The position numbers and the translations under genes were made by a program. DNA of 55,719 nucleotides, taken from NCBI RefSeq assembly GCF_022398475.1, contig NZ_JAKEVM010000009.1, forward strand, positions 1-55,719, given 5' to 3'. Under the pieces are notes generated by a model. It made no database searches, was not told where the DNA came from, and saw only the letters and a list, made by a program, of their open reading frames with translations. The stretch comes from Pseudoalteromonas shioyasakiensis (GTDB lineage: Bacteria; Pseudomonadota; Gammaproteobacteria; Enterobacterales; Alteromonadaceae). The stretch's first letter is position 1; each line of letters starts with the position of its first letter. Below, in pieces: positions 45,441 through 54,223 of the stretch.

Positions 45441-47573
45441 CTAAAACCTATAACTCACACTGGCATTATACGAGCGGCCTTGCCCTGCAAGTTGCTCAAA
45501 GCCATTACTCATATCTTGCTTGTAATTAGCAATGCTTACACCGCCAAGTGGCTGTTGGTAGTATTCATCTAGTAAGTTAGTAATTGCCAACTTAAAGGTT
45601 AAATTTTGCCACGTTTTCTGACTTGAGAATGCCAATAGCTGATAACTGTCGGTTTGGTTTTCTAAACGGCGCTCATCAACATGGGTTTTACTATCAACCC
45701 ATTGCCAGCTCAGTGCGTTTTGACAGCCTTTGTATTCGTGCTCTAGGCTCAGCTCAGTGTGCAGTGGCATAATTTGATATAAGTCTTCATTGCTATCATC
45801 ACGTTCGCCATGAGTACTGGTTAGTGAGCCTTTTAACTGCCACTTTCCTGCTTGCTTTGTGTTGTAAAGCTCTACCAAGACCGCCAGTTTTGCACCGTAA
45901 AGAGTGGCATCTAAATTCGTAAAGGTAAGAATATTACGCTTGGTATGCGCCATGTCATTGCGATTAAAGCTTTTAGTCACTTCAGCATCAATATAATCAT
46001 TTACTTGCGTGTACCAAACATTTGCCGTTACTTGCCAGCTATCGTCTTTGGCTAATTTGGTGTAGCTAGAGCTTAACGTATGAGCTGTTTCGGCTTCTAA
46101 ATCTGGGTTACCAATATAACCATTACCATCGCCAAACCAACCAATCATGGTGGTTGCCATCGTACCTACACCCCAGCTGTAACGCTCATATAAATTAGGT
46201 GCGCGGTTTTTACGAGCTAAACCAAATTGCAGCTCATCGTTATTCGATAATTGATAGCGAGCAAGTAAGCTAATATCAACTAAGGTGTCGTCAAGTTTAC
46301 GGTCTAATTGGTTAAATTCCATCGCAGCTTGGGCGTCGGTTTTTGACATATCCATCATTGAGCCCATATTAGCCATACCGCTCATGCCACCTTCGTTATA
46401 GGCCTGCACTTCGCCTGTATCTGTGGTGACTTGCTCAATACGAGCACCTGCCGACACCCACCATGCTTGGTTTACTTGGTTTTGGTACTCAGCAAATGCA
46501 GCAAGGCGGTCACGTTTGCCATCGTTAATGTTTACGTATTCATTTGGGCCCATCATCATTGACCCTGCAACCGCCGGCCACCAATCATCAATTCGATAAC
46601 CGTAATATTCTTGCCCTAGCATTAATGATGACTGTTTTGATAAATCAGTGCGCCAATGAACTTGATAACTGTAATCTTGTGCATCGGTATTCATCGGCAT
46701 CATGCCGGTTTTCTCATTACTGAAAAAACCCATTTCGTGTTTTACATCATGCGCATTCACTTGCACCTGCAAATCACCACTTTCAAGCTCACGTTGATAC
46801 TGAGCAACGAAACCATAGCTGGTGTTATCGGTCATATCCATGTATTGATTTGCAAAGCCTTGGTAAGGAATTTTTTGATGCGTCAGTTTAACAACAAGCT
46901 GTTGTTTTTCATCACGAATAGCGCCCGTTAAAGCATGATTTTGCACTCGATATAAGGTATCAAGTACACGCTCACCATGCCCATCATCATAGCTGTTAGC
47001 ATCTTCAAAGCTGCCTTGGTAAGACAAGCTAAACTGTTTACTAGCAAGGCTTGCACCTAGGGCGTATGCTTGGCTGTCGTTAACGCTCTTATACTGGGCA
47101 GTAACATAGCCTGCGCGCCAGTTCACTGAGTCTGAATCACTAAATTCAGGGGCAATCGTATTTACTCTAATAACACCGGCAATATTATCACCGCCACTGC
47201 TTACCGGTGAAACACCAGCAACAACACTGTAAGAGGCAATTTGGTTTGCCGACACATAAGAGAGTGGCGGGTTCATTTGGTTAGCACACGCTGCTGTAAC
47301 ATCAGCACCATCGACTAAAACTTTAACTCTATCGCCCATCATGCCGTTCATCACCGGCAAGTTAGACACCCCTCCGGCAGCTGAAAAATCAACACCTAAA
47401 TCTTTCAGTAACGCGTCTGCAGAGCCAACTAATTGATGGTTATTTTGGGCATGACCTTGTACTTCTATCACTTCAATAGAATCATCAGCAAAGGCAGAAA
47501 TACTTAAAACACAGCTAAGTGCTGCAGCAATTTTAGAAAATAAAAAACCAGGGCGAGAAGATTGCGTGTTCAT
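45441..47573 (-). CDS. OprC/NosA-like TonB-dependent receptor, probable copper uptake
   Basis: The 710-aa product is a TonB-dependent outer-membrane barrel with a signal peptide (SCVLSISAFA), TonB box region DSIEVIEVQG, a plug (about 45-150) and a barrel ending in Phe (YNASVSYRF). It carries both motifs of the Cu(I) site described in Pseudomonas OprC: C-x3-M (Cys96, Met100 in TAACANQMNPP) and H-x-M (His279, Met281 in VKHEMGFF). Loops are Met-rich (TGMMPMNTD, AGSMMMGPNEY, GGMSGMANMGSMMDMSK), as in copper proteins. It is therefore probably a copper importer rather than a siderophore receptor. No nos genes are near. It may share a transcript direction with the stress protein gene upstream. Confidence 0.9.
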   Translation of the reverse strand: MNTQSSRPGFLFSKIAAALSCVLSISAFADDSIEVIEVQGHAQNNHQLVGSADALLKDLGVDFSAAGGVSNLPVMNGMMGDRVKVLVDGADVTAACANQMNPPLSYVSANQIASYSVVAGVSPVSSGGDNIAGVIRVNTIAPEFSDSDSVNWRAGYVTAQYKSVNDSQAYALGASLASKQFSLSYQGSFEDANSYDDGHGERVLDTLYRVQNHALTGAIRDEKQQLVVKLTHQKIPYQGFANQYMDMTDNTSYGFVAQYQRELESGDLQVQVNAHDVKHEMGFFSNEKTGMMPMNTDAQDYSYQVHWRTDLSKQSSLMLGQEYYGYRIDDWWPAVAGSMMMGPNEYVNINDGKRDRLAAFAEYQNQVNQAWWVSAGARIEQVTTDTGEVQAYNEGGMSGMANMGSMMDMSKTDAQAAMEFNQLDRKLDDTLVDISLLARYQLSNNDELQFGLARKNRAPNLYERYSWGVGTMATTMIGWFGDGNGYIGNPDLEAETAHTLSSSYTKLAKDDSWQVTANVWYTQVNDYIDAEVTKSFNRNDMAHTKRNILTFTNLDATLYGAKLAVLVELYNTKQAGKWQLKGSLTSTHGERDDSNEDLYQIMPLHTELSLEHEYKGCQNALSWQWVDSKTHVDERRLENQTDSYQLLAFSSQKTWQNLTFKLAITNLLDEYYQQPLGGVSIANYKQDMSNGFEQLAGQGRSYNASVSYRF

Positions 47574-47641
47574 AACTCTTTTAAAATCAAAGCAAATAAT
47601 TAATGACGCCGATTATAAAACTCATTAATTAGTCTGAACAC

Positions 47642-47666
47642 GTGACATATTGTCGCACCCTGTCAC
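47642..47666. promoter_or_regulatory. Inverted repeat upstream of the copper receptor gene
   Basis: GTGACA and TGTCAC flank a 13-base spacer, and inside it TGACA-tat-TGTCG forms a tighter near-dyad. It lies 69-93 bases upstream of the receptor start, where a metal-responsive repressor or activator could bind. No known consensus was matched with certainty. Confidence 0.35.
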
Positions 47667-47677
47667 TGGTAAATAAC

Positions 47678-48529
47678 TTAGCGCAACACCACTAAAGGAA
47701 TACGGCTATCTTCAAGCATTTTTAAGGTCGTGCTGCCTAAAAAGAATTGTCGCCATTTAGAGTGACCAAATGCGCCCATCACCATTAAGTCAACGGCGTG
47801 GTCACTTTTATATCGCCACAGCGCTTGGTAAACATCGCCATCGAGCATGCGCGCTCTAACATTAAAGCCGTTTTCAGCCAACCTAGCTGAGGCAGTATCG
47901 AGTTTGTCTTGGCAGTGACCGTCTTGTTTATCAACCATCACCAAGTGGCAATCTAAGCCGGATAAAATACCGCCATTGATAATTTGTGTAATTGCTTTGT
48001 CGGTACTTTCGCTGCCATCATAAGCCAGCATAAAGTTTGTAGGCTCATGAAATTGCGGCGGCACAATGGCAACCGGGGTATGCACCTGACGGATCAGCGT
48101 TTCAATATGCGAGCCCAGTACTTTAAAATCATCGTAATGGCCTTTACCAGAGCGGCCAATAATCATCACACGGGCATTGTCTTCATGTTCAAGTAAAGCA
48201 TCAACAAGACTCATTGAAAGCTGCTGTTGCTCAATCTCGGTTAGGCCTGCATGCTCGGCTTTTTTTATTGCTTCATCTAGCAATAATTGACCGTGCTGCG
48301 ACGCTACTTTGTTGCGTTCTTGCTCAAGTTTTGCCAATTGCTCTAACAATGAGGTTTGCGAACCTAAGCCAATAATTGCGGTTAAATCATCACTGCCCTG
48401 CGGCAAAGGTGGCTCTAAAGCATGCAGAAAATTAATTGGATGGCTGGAGCGCTTAGAAATCCAAATAGCCGCTTCTGTCACCGCATCGGTCATGCATGAA
48501 CCGTCGATACAAGCAAATATCTTTTTCAT
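47678..48529 (-). CDS. Tandem universal stress protein (UspA family)
   Basis: The 283-aa product has two Usp domains (about 1-150 and 155-283). Each has the ATP-binding pattern G-x2-G-x(9-10)-G-S/T: IIGRSGKGHYDDFKVLGS in the first and VMGAFGHSKWRQFFLGST in the second, so both probably bind nucleotide. The layout is like UspE/YdaA-type tandem proteins. It is cytoplasmic and generally induced by stress. It lies upstream of the copper receptor gene in the same direction, with about 100 bp between. Confidence 0.9.
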   Translation of the reverse strand: MKKIFACIDGSCMTDAVTEAAIWISKRSSHPINFLHALEPPLPQGSDDLTAIIGLGSQTSLLEQLAKLEQERNKVASQHGQLLLDEAIKKAEHAGLTEIEQQQLSMSLVDALLEHEDNARVMIIGRSGKGHYDDFKVLGSHIETLIRQVHTPVAIVPPQFHEPTNFMLAYDGSESTDKAITQIINGGILSGLDCHLVMVDKQDGHCQDKLDTASARLAENGFNVRARMLDGDVYQALWRYKSDHAVDLMVMGAFGHSKWRQFFLGSTTLKMLEDSRIPLVVLR

Positions 48530-48796
48530 TGCGCTCTCCTTTAAACCAATTCAGTTAACCAAGTATAGTTGGCTTTTCATCTGTATTTATTTTGAACAGC
48601 AAAGACTTAAGAAGTTCAGGTTATTTTCTTATAGCAAACAAATATAGAACGTTCCAAAAAGTACTGTATCAACCCCGTTAATTTGTATTACAATAGCGCT
48701 GGGCACACATCTCTACTCCAGAACAAAGTATTTGTTACTGGCATTTTCAATTATCAAAAATCTATTTTGTTTTTAAATTTATTTTAAAGGAATTAC

Positions 48797-49987
48797 ATGA
48801 CTAACGTAGCCAACTCCCAAGGCAACGCAAGCACGTTTACCATTCTGATAGTATTGGCTTTAGGCACATTCATTTTAGGCCTATCAGAATTTTCTATGAT
48901 GCCAATGTTGCCCCTGATCAGCGAAACATTTTCGTCTACGCCAGCGCAAAGTGGTTATGCCATTAGTGCTTACGCGATAGGCGTAGTCGTCGGTGCGCCG
49001 CTATTTATGATCACAACCGCCAACATGCGTAAGCGCAATGCACTGTTGATGTTTGTCAGCATGATGTTTTTATTCAATGGCTTGAGTGCTTTTGCAAACT
49101 CACTTGAGCAACTTATTTTATTTCGATTTTTAAGTGGTTTACCACACGGTGCCTACTTCGCCGCCGCTATTTTATTGGCTGCCGACATTGCCCCTGCCGA
49201 TAAACGCGCAAGCTTTATGTCAAAAGTATTTATGGGTTTAACCATTGCCACAATTGTTGGTGTGCCCATGGTCACCCTAGTGGGGCAAAACTTTAGCTGG
49301 CGTTATTGTTTAGCGGGCACAGCTGTACTTGCGTTAGTTGCCTTGGTATTGATTGTGAAATACGTACCTAACGTAAAAAATACCTCGCCGACATCGATTC
49401 TCGATGAGCTAAGTGTATTAAAGAACAAGCTCGTATGGACCATTCTAGGCATCATCATTATTGGTTTTGGTGGTGTATTTTGTGTTTACACTTACATTGC
49501 TGACACTATTTTAGAAGTCACCCATACCCCTGCTTACACTATCTCTATTGCCATGATCATGTTTGGTATTGGCTGTACTTTAGGTAACTACGTATTAGGT
49601 AAAGCCGCCGACCACTCACCGCTGAAAACCACAGGCGCAGCGCTAATTGGTGCTGTTGTATTTGCAGCCAGTTATGTAAGCGCAAGCCACAATATTTGGC
49701 TGTTATACGCGGTGATTTTCTTTATTGGTTTTAGTGTTGGTTTAGGTACCGTGATCCAATCATTATTAATGGATGTATCACCACAAGGCCACGCCATGAT
49801 TGGTGCGCTGGTGCAGTGTGCGTTTAATACAGCTAATGCGATTGGCCCTTGGCTTGGCGGCATGGCTATCGCCGAAGGCGCACTCCCTAGTCAAACAGGC
49901 TATGTTTCGGCGGCACTATTCTTAGGTGGTTTTTTAATGTGGTCGTTAAGTGCAATGCAAATGAAAAGACAAAGCTGTAAGCCTTAA
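48797..49987 (+). CDS. MFS exporter, AraJ/DHA1 type
   Basis: The 396-aa product has 12 predicted membrane helices of the AraJ/YdhP-like DHA1 branch. Marks are ALGTFILGLSEFSMMPMLPLI in helix 1, RKRNALLMFVSMMFL in the motif A region, FLSGLPHGAYFAAAILLAADI in helix 4, and LMDVSPQGHAMIGALVQCAFNTANAIGPWLGG in helix 11. It probably exports sugars, drugs or metabolites. AAAGGA lies 6 bases before the ATG. It is divergent from the universal stress protein gene. Confidence 0.88.
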   Translation: MTNVANSQGNASTFTILIVLALGTFILGLSEFSMMPMLPLISETFSSTPAQSGYAISAYAIGVVVGAPLFMITTANMRKRNALLMFVSMMFLFNGLSAFANSLEQLILFRFLSGLPHGAYFAAAILLAADIAPADKRASFMSKVFMGLTIATIVGVPMVTLVGQNFSWRYCLAGTAVLALVALVLIVKYVPNVKNTSPTSILDELSVLKNKLVWTILGIIIIGFGGVFCVYTYIADTILEVTHTPAYTISIAMIMFGIGCTLGNYVLGKAADHSPLKTTGAALIGAVVFAASYVSASHNIWLLYAVIFFIGFSVGLGTVIQSLLMDVSPQGHAMIGALVQCAFNTANAIGPWLGGMAIAEGALPSQTGYVSAALFLGGFLMWSLSAMQMKRQSCKP

Positions 49988-49998
49988 GCTCTCAAAAA

Positions 49999-50080
49999 TG
50001 TAGCAGCGATTTTATATCGCGTAGGATAAGTGGCGTTTAACCTGAATGATTTAACATTCGGCGTTAAAACGCCTCCTACG
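49999..50080 (+). repeat. Single REP pair (REPIN-like)
   Basis: Two REP-like units in opposite orientation, 49999-50024 (TGTAGCAGCGAT with its AT-rich loop and ATCGCG) and 50060-50080 (GGCGTT/AACGCC stem and CTCCTAC head), are separated by about 35 bases. They match units 1 and 4 of the larger arrays. The pair sits between the convergent MFS and XRE genes. Confidence 0.75.
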
Positions 50081-50089
50081 CTATCAGAC

Positions 50090-50281
50090 TTACTCATCCT
50101 GAAATATCTCTTCGATACTCAGGTTAAATAAACGCGCGGCTTTAAATGCTAATGGCAAACTTGGGTCAAATTTACCTTTTTCAATCGCATTAATGGTTTG
50201 CCTAGACACATCCAAAAGCTCTGCGAGTTTCGCTTGGGTGTAGTTGTGCTCAGCACGAAGCACTTTCAAGCGGTTTTTCAT
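50090..50281 (-). CDS. XRE-family (Cro/CI-type) regulator
   Basis: The 63-aa product is a single helix-turn-helix domain: LRAEHNYTQAKLAELLDVSRQTINAIEKGKFDPSLPLAFKAARLF and a short acidic end. It resembles the YozG-type small regulators often paired with a membrane protein gene. Its start overlaps the stop of the upstream membrane protein gene in an ATGA junction. The inverted sites in the promoter of that operon suggest autoregulation. Confidence 0.9.
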   Translation of the reverse strand: MKNRLKVLRAEHNYTQAKLAELLDVSRQTINAIEKGKFDPSLPLAFKAARLFNLSIEEIFQDE

Positions 50282-50706
50282 TCTTCGCCCTCGTCGTTTA
50301 ACTGCTTATTCATCATTAAAAGACTCACTAAATAGGTTAAGCTCATAAAGATTACGAGGTGCGATATATCTTCTTTAAAACTAATTAAACCGCTTGATTG
50401 CACCACCGAGTAAGCTAAACCAAATACCAAGCTTGCACCCAAGGTAATGGCCATTGCATTAAGGTGCATACGCTGCTGCAGCTCATCCATTCCTTGAAGT
50501 TGTCGTTTGTTCGATAAAATCATCATGATACCAACTACAACATTAATTAAGATTGCTACAACACTATAAACAGCCTGCTCTTGCCATAAAAAATGTGGTC
50601 CAAATGAGGCAATTGCTAAAGTAATCACCCATGCAGATGTCCATTTAGCGAGGTTTAGCGTGTTCTGCTTATTACGTTGTTTAAAGTTTAACCCTGTTTG
50701 ATTCAT
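50278..50706 (-). CDS. Membrane protein paired with XRE regulator
   Basis: The 142-aa product has about four membrane helices (WTSAWVITLAIASFGPHFLW, VYSVVAILINVVVGIMMIL, LNAMAITLGASLVFGLAYSV, LVIFMSLTYLVSLLMM) and a charged cytoplasmic loop with GMDELQQRMHLNA. I do not recognise a function. Proteins of this type coupled to a 60-70-aa XRE regulator are common in bacteria. ATG 50706 is chosen because AAGGTGAG lies 4 bases upstream; the longer frame would run through the promoter. Confidence 0.8.
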   Translation of the reverse strand: MNQTGLNFKQRNKQNTLNLAKWTSAWVITLAIASFGPHFLWQEQAVYSVVAILINVVVGIMMILSNKRQLQGMDELQQRMHLNAMAITLGASLVFGLAYSVVQSSGLISFKEDISHLVIFMSLTYLVSLLMMNKQLNDEGEE

Positions 50707-50722
50707 TATTCTCACCTTGAAA

Positions 50723-50780
50723 GTAAAGTAAACTTGACTAAAGATTAACCTAGCAACACAAAAAGTCAAACAAACTTTAC
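50723..50780 (-). promoter_or_regulatory. Promoter and operator of the XRE operon
   Basis: On the minus strand, -35 TTGACT (50764-50769) and -10 TAATCT (50742-50747) are 16 bases apart, about 36 bases upstream of the start codon. Two 17-bp elements in inverted orientation overlap them: GTAAAGTAAACTTGACT at 50723-50739 and, inverted, AGTCAAACAAACTTTAC at 50764-50780. They share 13 of 17 positions as half-sites. This fits repression by the XRE product. Confidence 0.55.
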
Positions 50781-50945
50781 AAAAAGTTTTATATACACGA
50801 CATCAATATGATTTTTTTAATGTCAGAAAAGGCAAGGCGCTTGCCGTTGATCTCATAATATTGTATTAATCAAAGAATTCCGTAATCTAATATAAAATCG
50901 GTCCAATCGGACTGCGTTTCTAACAATAAAAATGAAGATAACACT

Positions 50946-53900
50946 ATGAATACGGCACTGTTTTTCGTTGGCGAATGGCAAGTTACTCCGGCCACTAATT
51001 CAATCAGACGCGGTGAAAAAACAAAGCATCTTGAACCCAAGGCGATGGATGTATTACTGCTGCTTTGCGAAAAACAAGGTGAGCTACTAACAAGTGAAGA
51101 AATTATCAGCCACTGCTGGCCAAATGTAGCGCTCGGTGACAATCCCCTGCATAAAGTGATCACCCAATTACGTAAAGCCTTTGAAGATAAAGCAAGCGAT
51201 CCGCATTACATAGAAACCATTCGTAAACGTGGTTATCGGGTTATTGCCGAAATCAACTTTCCACTCAACGAAGAACAAAAAGCCAGCCAAACCAGTTGGC
51301 AAGGTGATTCGCCCTTTGTTGGCTTAAGTGCGTTTGCACCTGAGCAAGCCAATGTGTTTTTTGGTCGTAACAAACAAATTGCCACTTTGTTACAGCGGGT
51401 ATCGGCTCAAATAGAATTTGGTCGCGCATTTTGCTTAATTTTGGGAGCCAGTGGTTCAGGTAAATCGTCGTTAGTTAACGCAGGTGTATTGCCCGCTTTA
51501 ATGTCGAGTAATGGCTACGATGGCATTAGAGTACACAGTTACTGCCAACTCGACTTTGCCGATGTCAGCAAAGAGCGCTTACTGCTTGATTTAGCCTCAA
51601 CCTTGCTCGATTTAGAAATAAACGACGCACCTGTACTTAGCGATATAAGCGCCGATGCGTTGGCTGAATTGTTATTAACAGATCCAGAACTGGTTATTTC
51701 TCGCTGTAAAGCAGCACTTGCAGCGCTAAATGCAGAGCGCACTACGCCCTATCTATTTTTATTTATCGACAGGCTCGAAGTGCTATTGTCATCGCCGCTA
51801 TTTAGCGATGACGAGCGCAACCAGCTGTTAGCACTTATTGAGCGCCTAGCAACAAGTGGCTGCATGATCATTTTTAGTGCCTGTCGGAATGACTTTTACC
51901 CGCAAGTAGTGAGTCAACCAAGTTTAATGGCAGGTAAAGCCAATGGCGCACACTTTGATTTATTAGCGCCAACTCGCTCTGAGCTAAAGCAAATGATCCG
52001 TTTGCCAGCACTTGCAGCAGGCTTAAGTTGGCAACATCACCCAGAGCATCACACACCGCTTGATGAACAACTTTGTAACGATACTGCCAATAACCCTGAT
52101 GCATTGCCAATGCTGCAATACACCTTGCAGCAGCTTTACTTGCAGCGCAGCCCAGACAACGAATTATTGTTTTCTGAATACCAAGCGCTTGGCACCATCG
52201 AAGGAGCCATCGGCCAAAAAGCCGAACAGGTATTTTGCCAATTACCCGAAGACCAACAAACTGAACTTGCCGCAGTCCTTTCTAAGCTGATCACTTTAAA
52301 CCCTGATGGCGAAACGCTCACTAGCCGTGCAGCGCGTTGGAGCGAATTAACCGGCCCTGCTGCGACCAAGCTTGTTCAGGCTATGGTCGATAGCCGCTTG
52401 TTTGTATCACACCTTAAAAATGAGCAAGCCTGCTTTAGCCTTGCCCACGAAGCGCTGCTGCGCCATTGGCAACGCGCCATAGATTGGGTGCAAGAGCACC
52501 AACAAAGCTTAGCAATTCAAAGCCGTGTGCAACTAGCTACCGAGCGCTGGCTGATTGAACAAAAACACAGCGACTTTTTATTAGCCCAAGGCAAACCGCT
52601 GCAAGAAGCACAAACCCTAGTTAAAAACCCTATGTTTAGCTTATCGAGCGACGAACAAGCGTTAATTAAAGCTTCTAACAATAAAGTCAAACGTAAAAAA
52701 CGCGTGTTACAAATAACGGCGGCTGCACTTGTGTGCTTAACCTTTATTGCCACATTTATGAGCGTGCGTAGCTACCAAGCCGAACAAATAGCAAAACAAA
52801 AACGCCAAGAAGCAGAGAGTTTATTGGGCTTTATGGTTGGTGAATTTGCCGATAAACTCAGAAGCGTAAGGCGTATGGATTTACTTGATGGTATTAGCAA
52901 CAAAGCCCTTGAGTATTTTACCAATCAAGACGAAGAAACAGCGTCGTTGTTTGACTTTAGCGATAAACAAGCCCAGTTTAATAACCGTTTTCAATACGCT
53001 CAAACCTTAGAGGCTATGGGCGAAGTCGCCTACTCTCGTGGCAAAACCGACGAAGCCTTCACCGCCTTTGAAAATGCGCGAACGCGCCTAGAATCATTAC
53101 TACAAATTCAACCCAACAACCTTGATTTACTAATGCTCGCAGGGGCTAATGCTTTTTGGCTTGGTAATTTAACTTATGAGCAAAGTAATTACTTAGCGAC
53201 TGAGCCAATGTTCAAACGTTACTTGGCTTACAGTGAAAAGATGTATCAACTTGCCCCTAATGACTTTAATTCAATTATGGAGCTATCTTACTCACACAAT
53301 TCTCTTGGTTCGCTGTATTTAAAACAGTTTAATTACGCACTTGCAAAACAAAGTTTTACTGAATCTTTAAAACTTAAAAACCAAGCCCTTGAGCTTAAAC
53401 CTAATAACAAAAACTTATTACGCGATAAAACAGACACCATTAGCTGGATTGCAACCACAGAAGAAAGCCAAGGGAATCTAAACGCTGCACTCGAACTACT
53501 TGAGCAAGCCTCTCAAGAGCTAATCAACATGCTTGAAACGTCACCGAATGATGCAAGCATATATAATTATTTAGCAAACACTTATATGCAGCAAAGCTTT
53601 TTATTGAGCTACTTCCCAAATAAGAAAGCGGCATTTTTAAAAGCCGAAGAAGCAACTAATGCGATTAACCAAGCTAGAATACAAGATCAAAAAAATCAAA
53701 AGTTTCAACGCACCTTTTATAGATCACTTGCATACCAATTAATGCTGTTAGATAAAAGCAAAAAAAGTGAAAGAGTAAAAGATGTTTTGAGTTACATTAA
53801 TAACCAAGGGTTTTCAGATACAACCTCAATAAATATTCAAATTGGGGTGATTCATTATTATATCAATCGAAACCTTTTAAGCGAAGCCGAAGACCTTTTG

Positions 53901-54200
53901 TTAAAGTTAGAAAGCAACTCAGATTTTATAGAGAGAATTTCTGACACTAGCAAAATAGAAAACCTCGCTGCTCTGATAAAGGTTAATTTAGTTAAAGCAA
54001 AGCTTGCTGAAGACAAGATAGCAAGACAACAAGCATGCCAAGAAGCTATTAATGCAATTGAAGAAAATAATAACGGCGATAAAAGTATAAAAAGAACTTA
54101 CCCACTTATTCAAGCCTACACATGTTTAAACAAGGAAAGTGAGGTAGGTACAATTAAAAGTAAACTAATAGAGTTAGGTATTACTAACTTTGATCTATAA
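50946..54200 (+). CDS. Winged-helix / STAND NTPase / TPR transmembrane regulator
   Basis: This 1084-aa protein combines parts seldom found together. An OmpR/CadC-type winged helix (about 1-105; KHLEPKAMDVLLLLCEKQGELLTSEEII and LGDNPLHKVITQLRKAFEDKA, YIETIRKRGYRVIA) is followed by an STAND-type NTPase with Walker A at 167-175 (GASGSGKSS) and a Walker B-like LFLFIDRLEVLL (Asp275). A FSLAHEALLRHWQRAIDW stretch is typical of the nSTAND class. One membrane helix lies at about 587-609, and the remaining about 450 residues are TPR-like helices, probably periplasmic. It may sense an envelope or outside signal and act on transcription. The 125-aa gene 23 bp downstream is probably in the same operon. 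Confidence 0.9.
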   Translation: MNTALFFVGEWQVTPATNSIRRGEKTKHLEPKAMDVLLLLCEKQGELLTSEEIISHCWPNVALGDNPLHKVITQLRKAFEDKASDPHYIETIRKRGYRVIAEINFPLNEEQKASQTSWQGDSPFVGLSAFAPEQANVFFGRNKQIATLLQRVSAQIEFGRAFCLILGASGSGKSSLVNAGVLPALMSSNGYDGIRVHSYCQLDFADVSKERLLLDLASTLLDLEINDAPVLSDISADALAELLLTDPELVISRCKAALAALNAERTTPYLFLFIDRLEVLLSSPLFSDDERNQLLALIERLATSGCMIIFSACRNDFYPQVVSQPSLMAGKANGAHFDLLAPTRSELKQMIRLPALAAGLSWQHHPEHHTPLDEQLCNDTANNPDALPMLQYTLQQLYLQRSPDNELLFSEYQALGTIEGAIGQKAEQVFCQLPEDQQTELAAVLSKLITLNPDGETLTSRAARWSELTGPAATKLVQAMVDSRLFVSHLKNEQACFSLAHEALLRHWQRAIDWVQEHQQSLAIQSRVQLATERWLIEQKHSDFLLAQGKPLQEAQTLVKNPMFSLSSDEQALIKASNNKVKRKKRVLQITAAALVCLTFIATFMSVRSYQAEQIAKQKRQEAESLLGFMVGEFADKLRSVRRMDLLDGISNKALEYFTNQDEETASLFDFSDKQAQFNNRFQYAQTLEAMGEVAYSRGKTDEAFTAFENARTRLESLLQIQPNNLDLLMLAGANAFWLGNLTYEQSNYLATEPMFKRYLAYSEKMYQLAPNDFNSIMELSYSHNSLGSLYLKQFNYALAKQSFTESLKLKNQALELKPNNKNLLRDKTDTISWIATTEESQGNLNAALELLEQASQELINMLETSPNDASIYNYLANTYMQQSFLLSYFPNKKAAFLKAEEATNAINQARIQDQKNQKFQRTFYRSLAYQLMLLDKSKKSERVKDVLSYINNQGFSDTTSINIQIGVIHYYINRNLLSEAEDLLLKLESNSDFIERISDTSKIENLAALIKVNLVKAKLAEDKIARQQACQEAINAIEENNNGDKSIKRTYPLIQAYTCLNKESEVGTIKSKLIELGITNFDL

Positions 54201-54223
54201 AAAACAACTAGAAGGTAATAACA

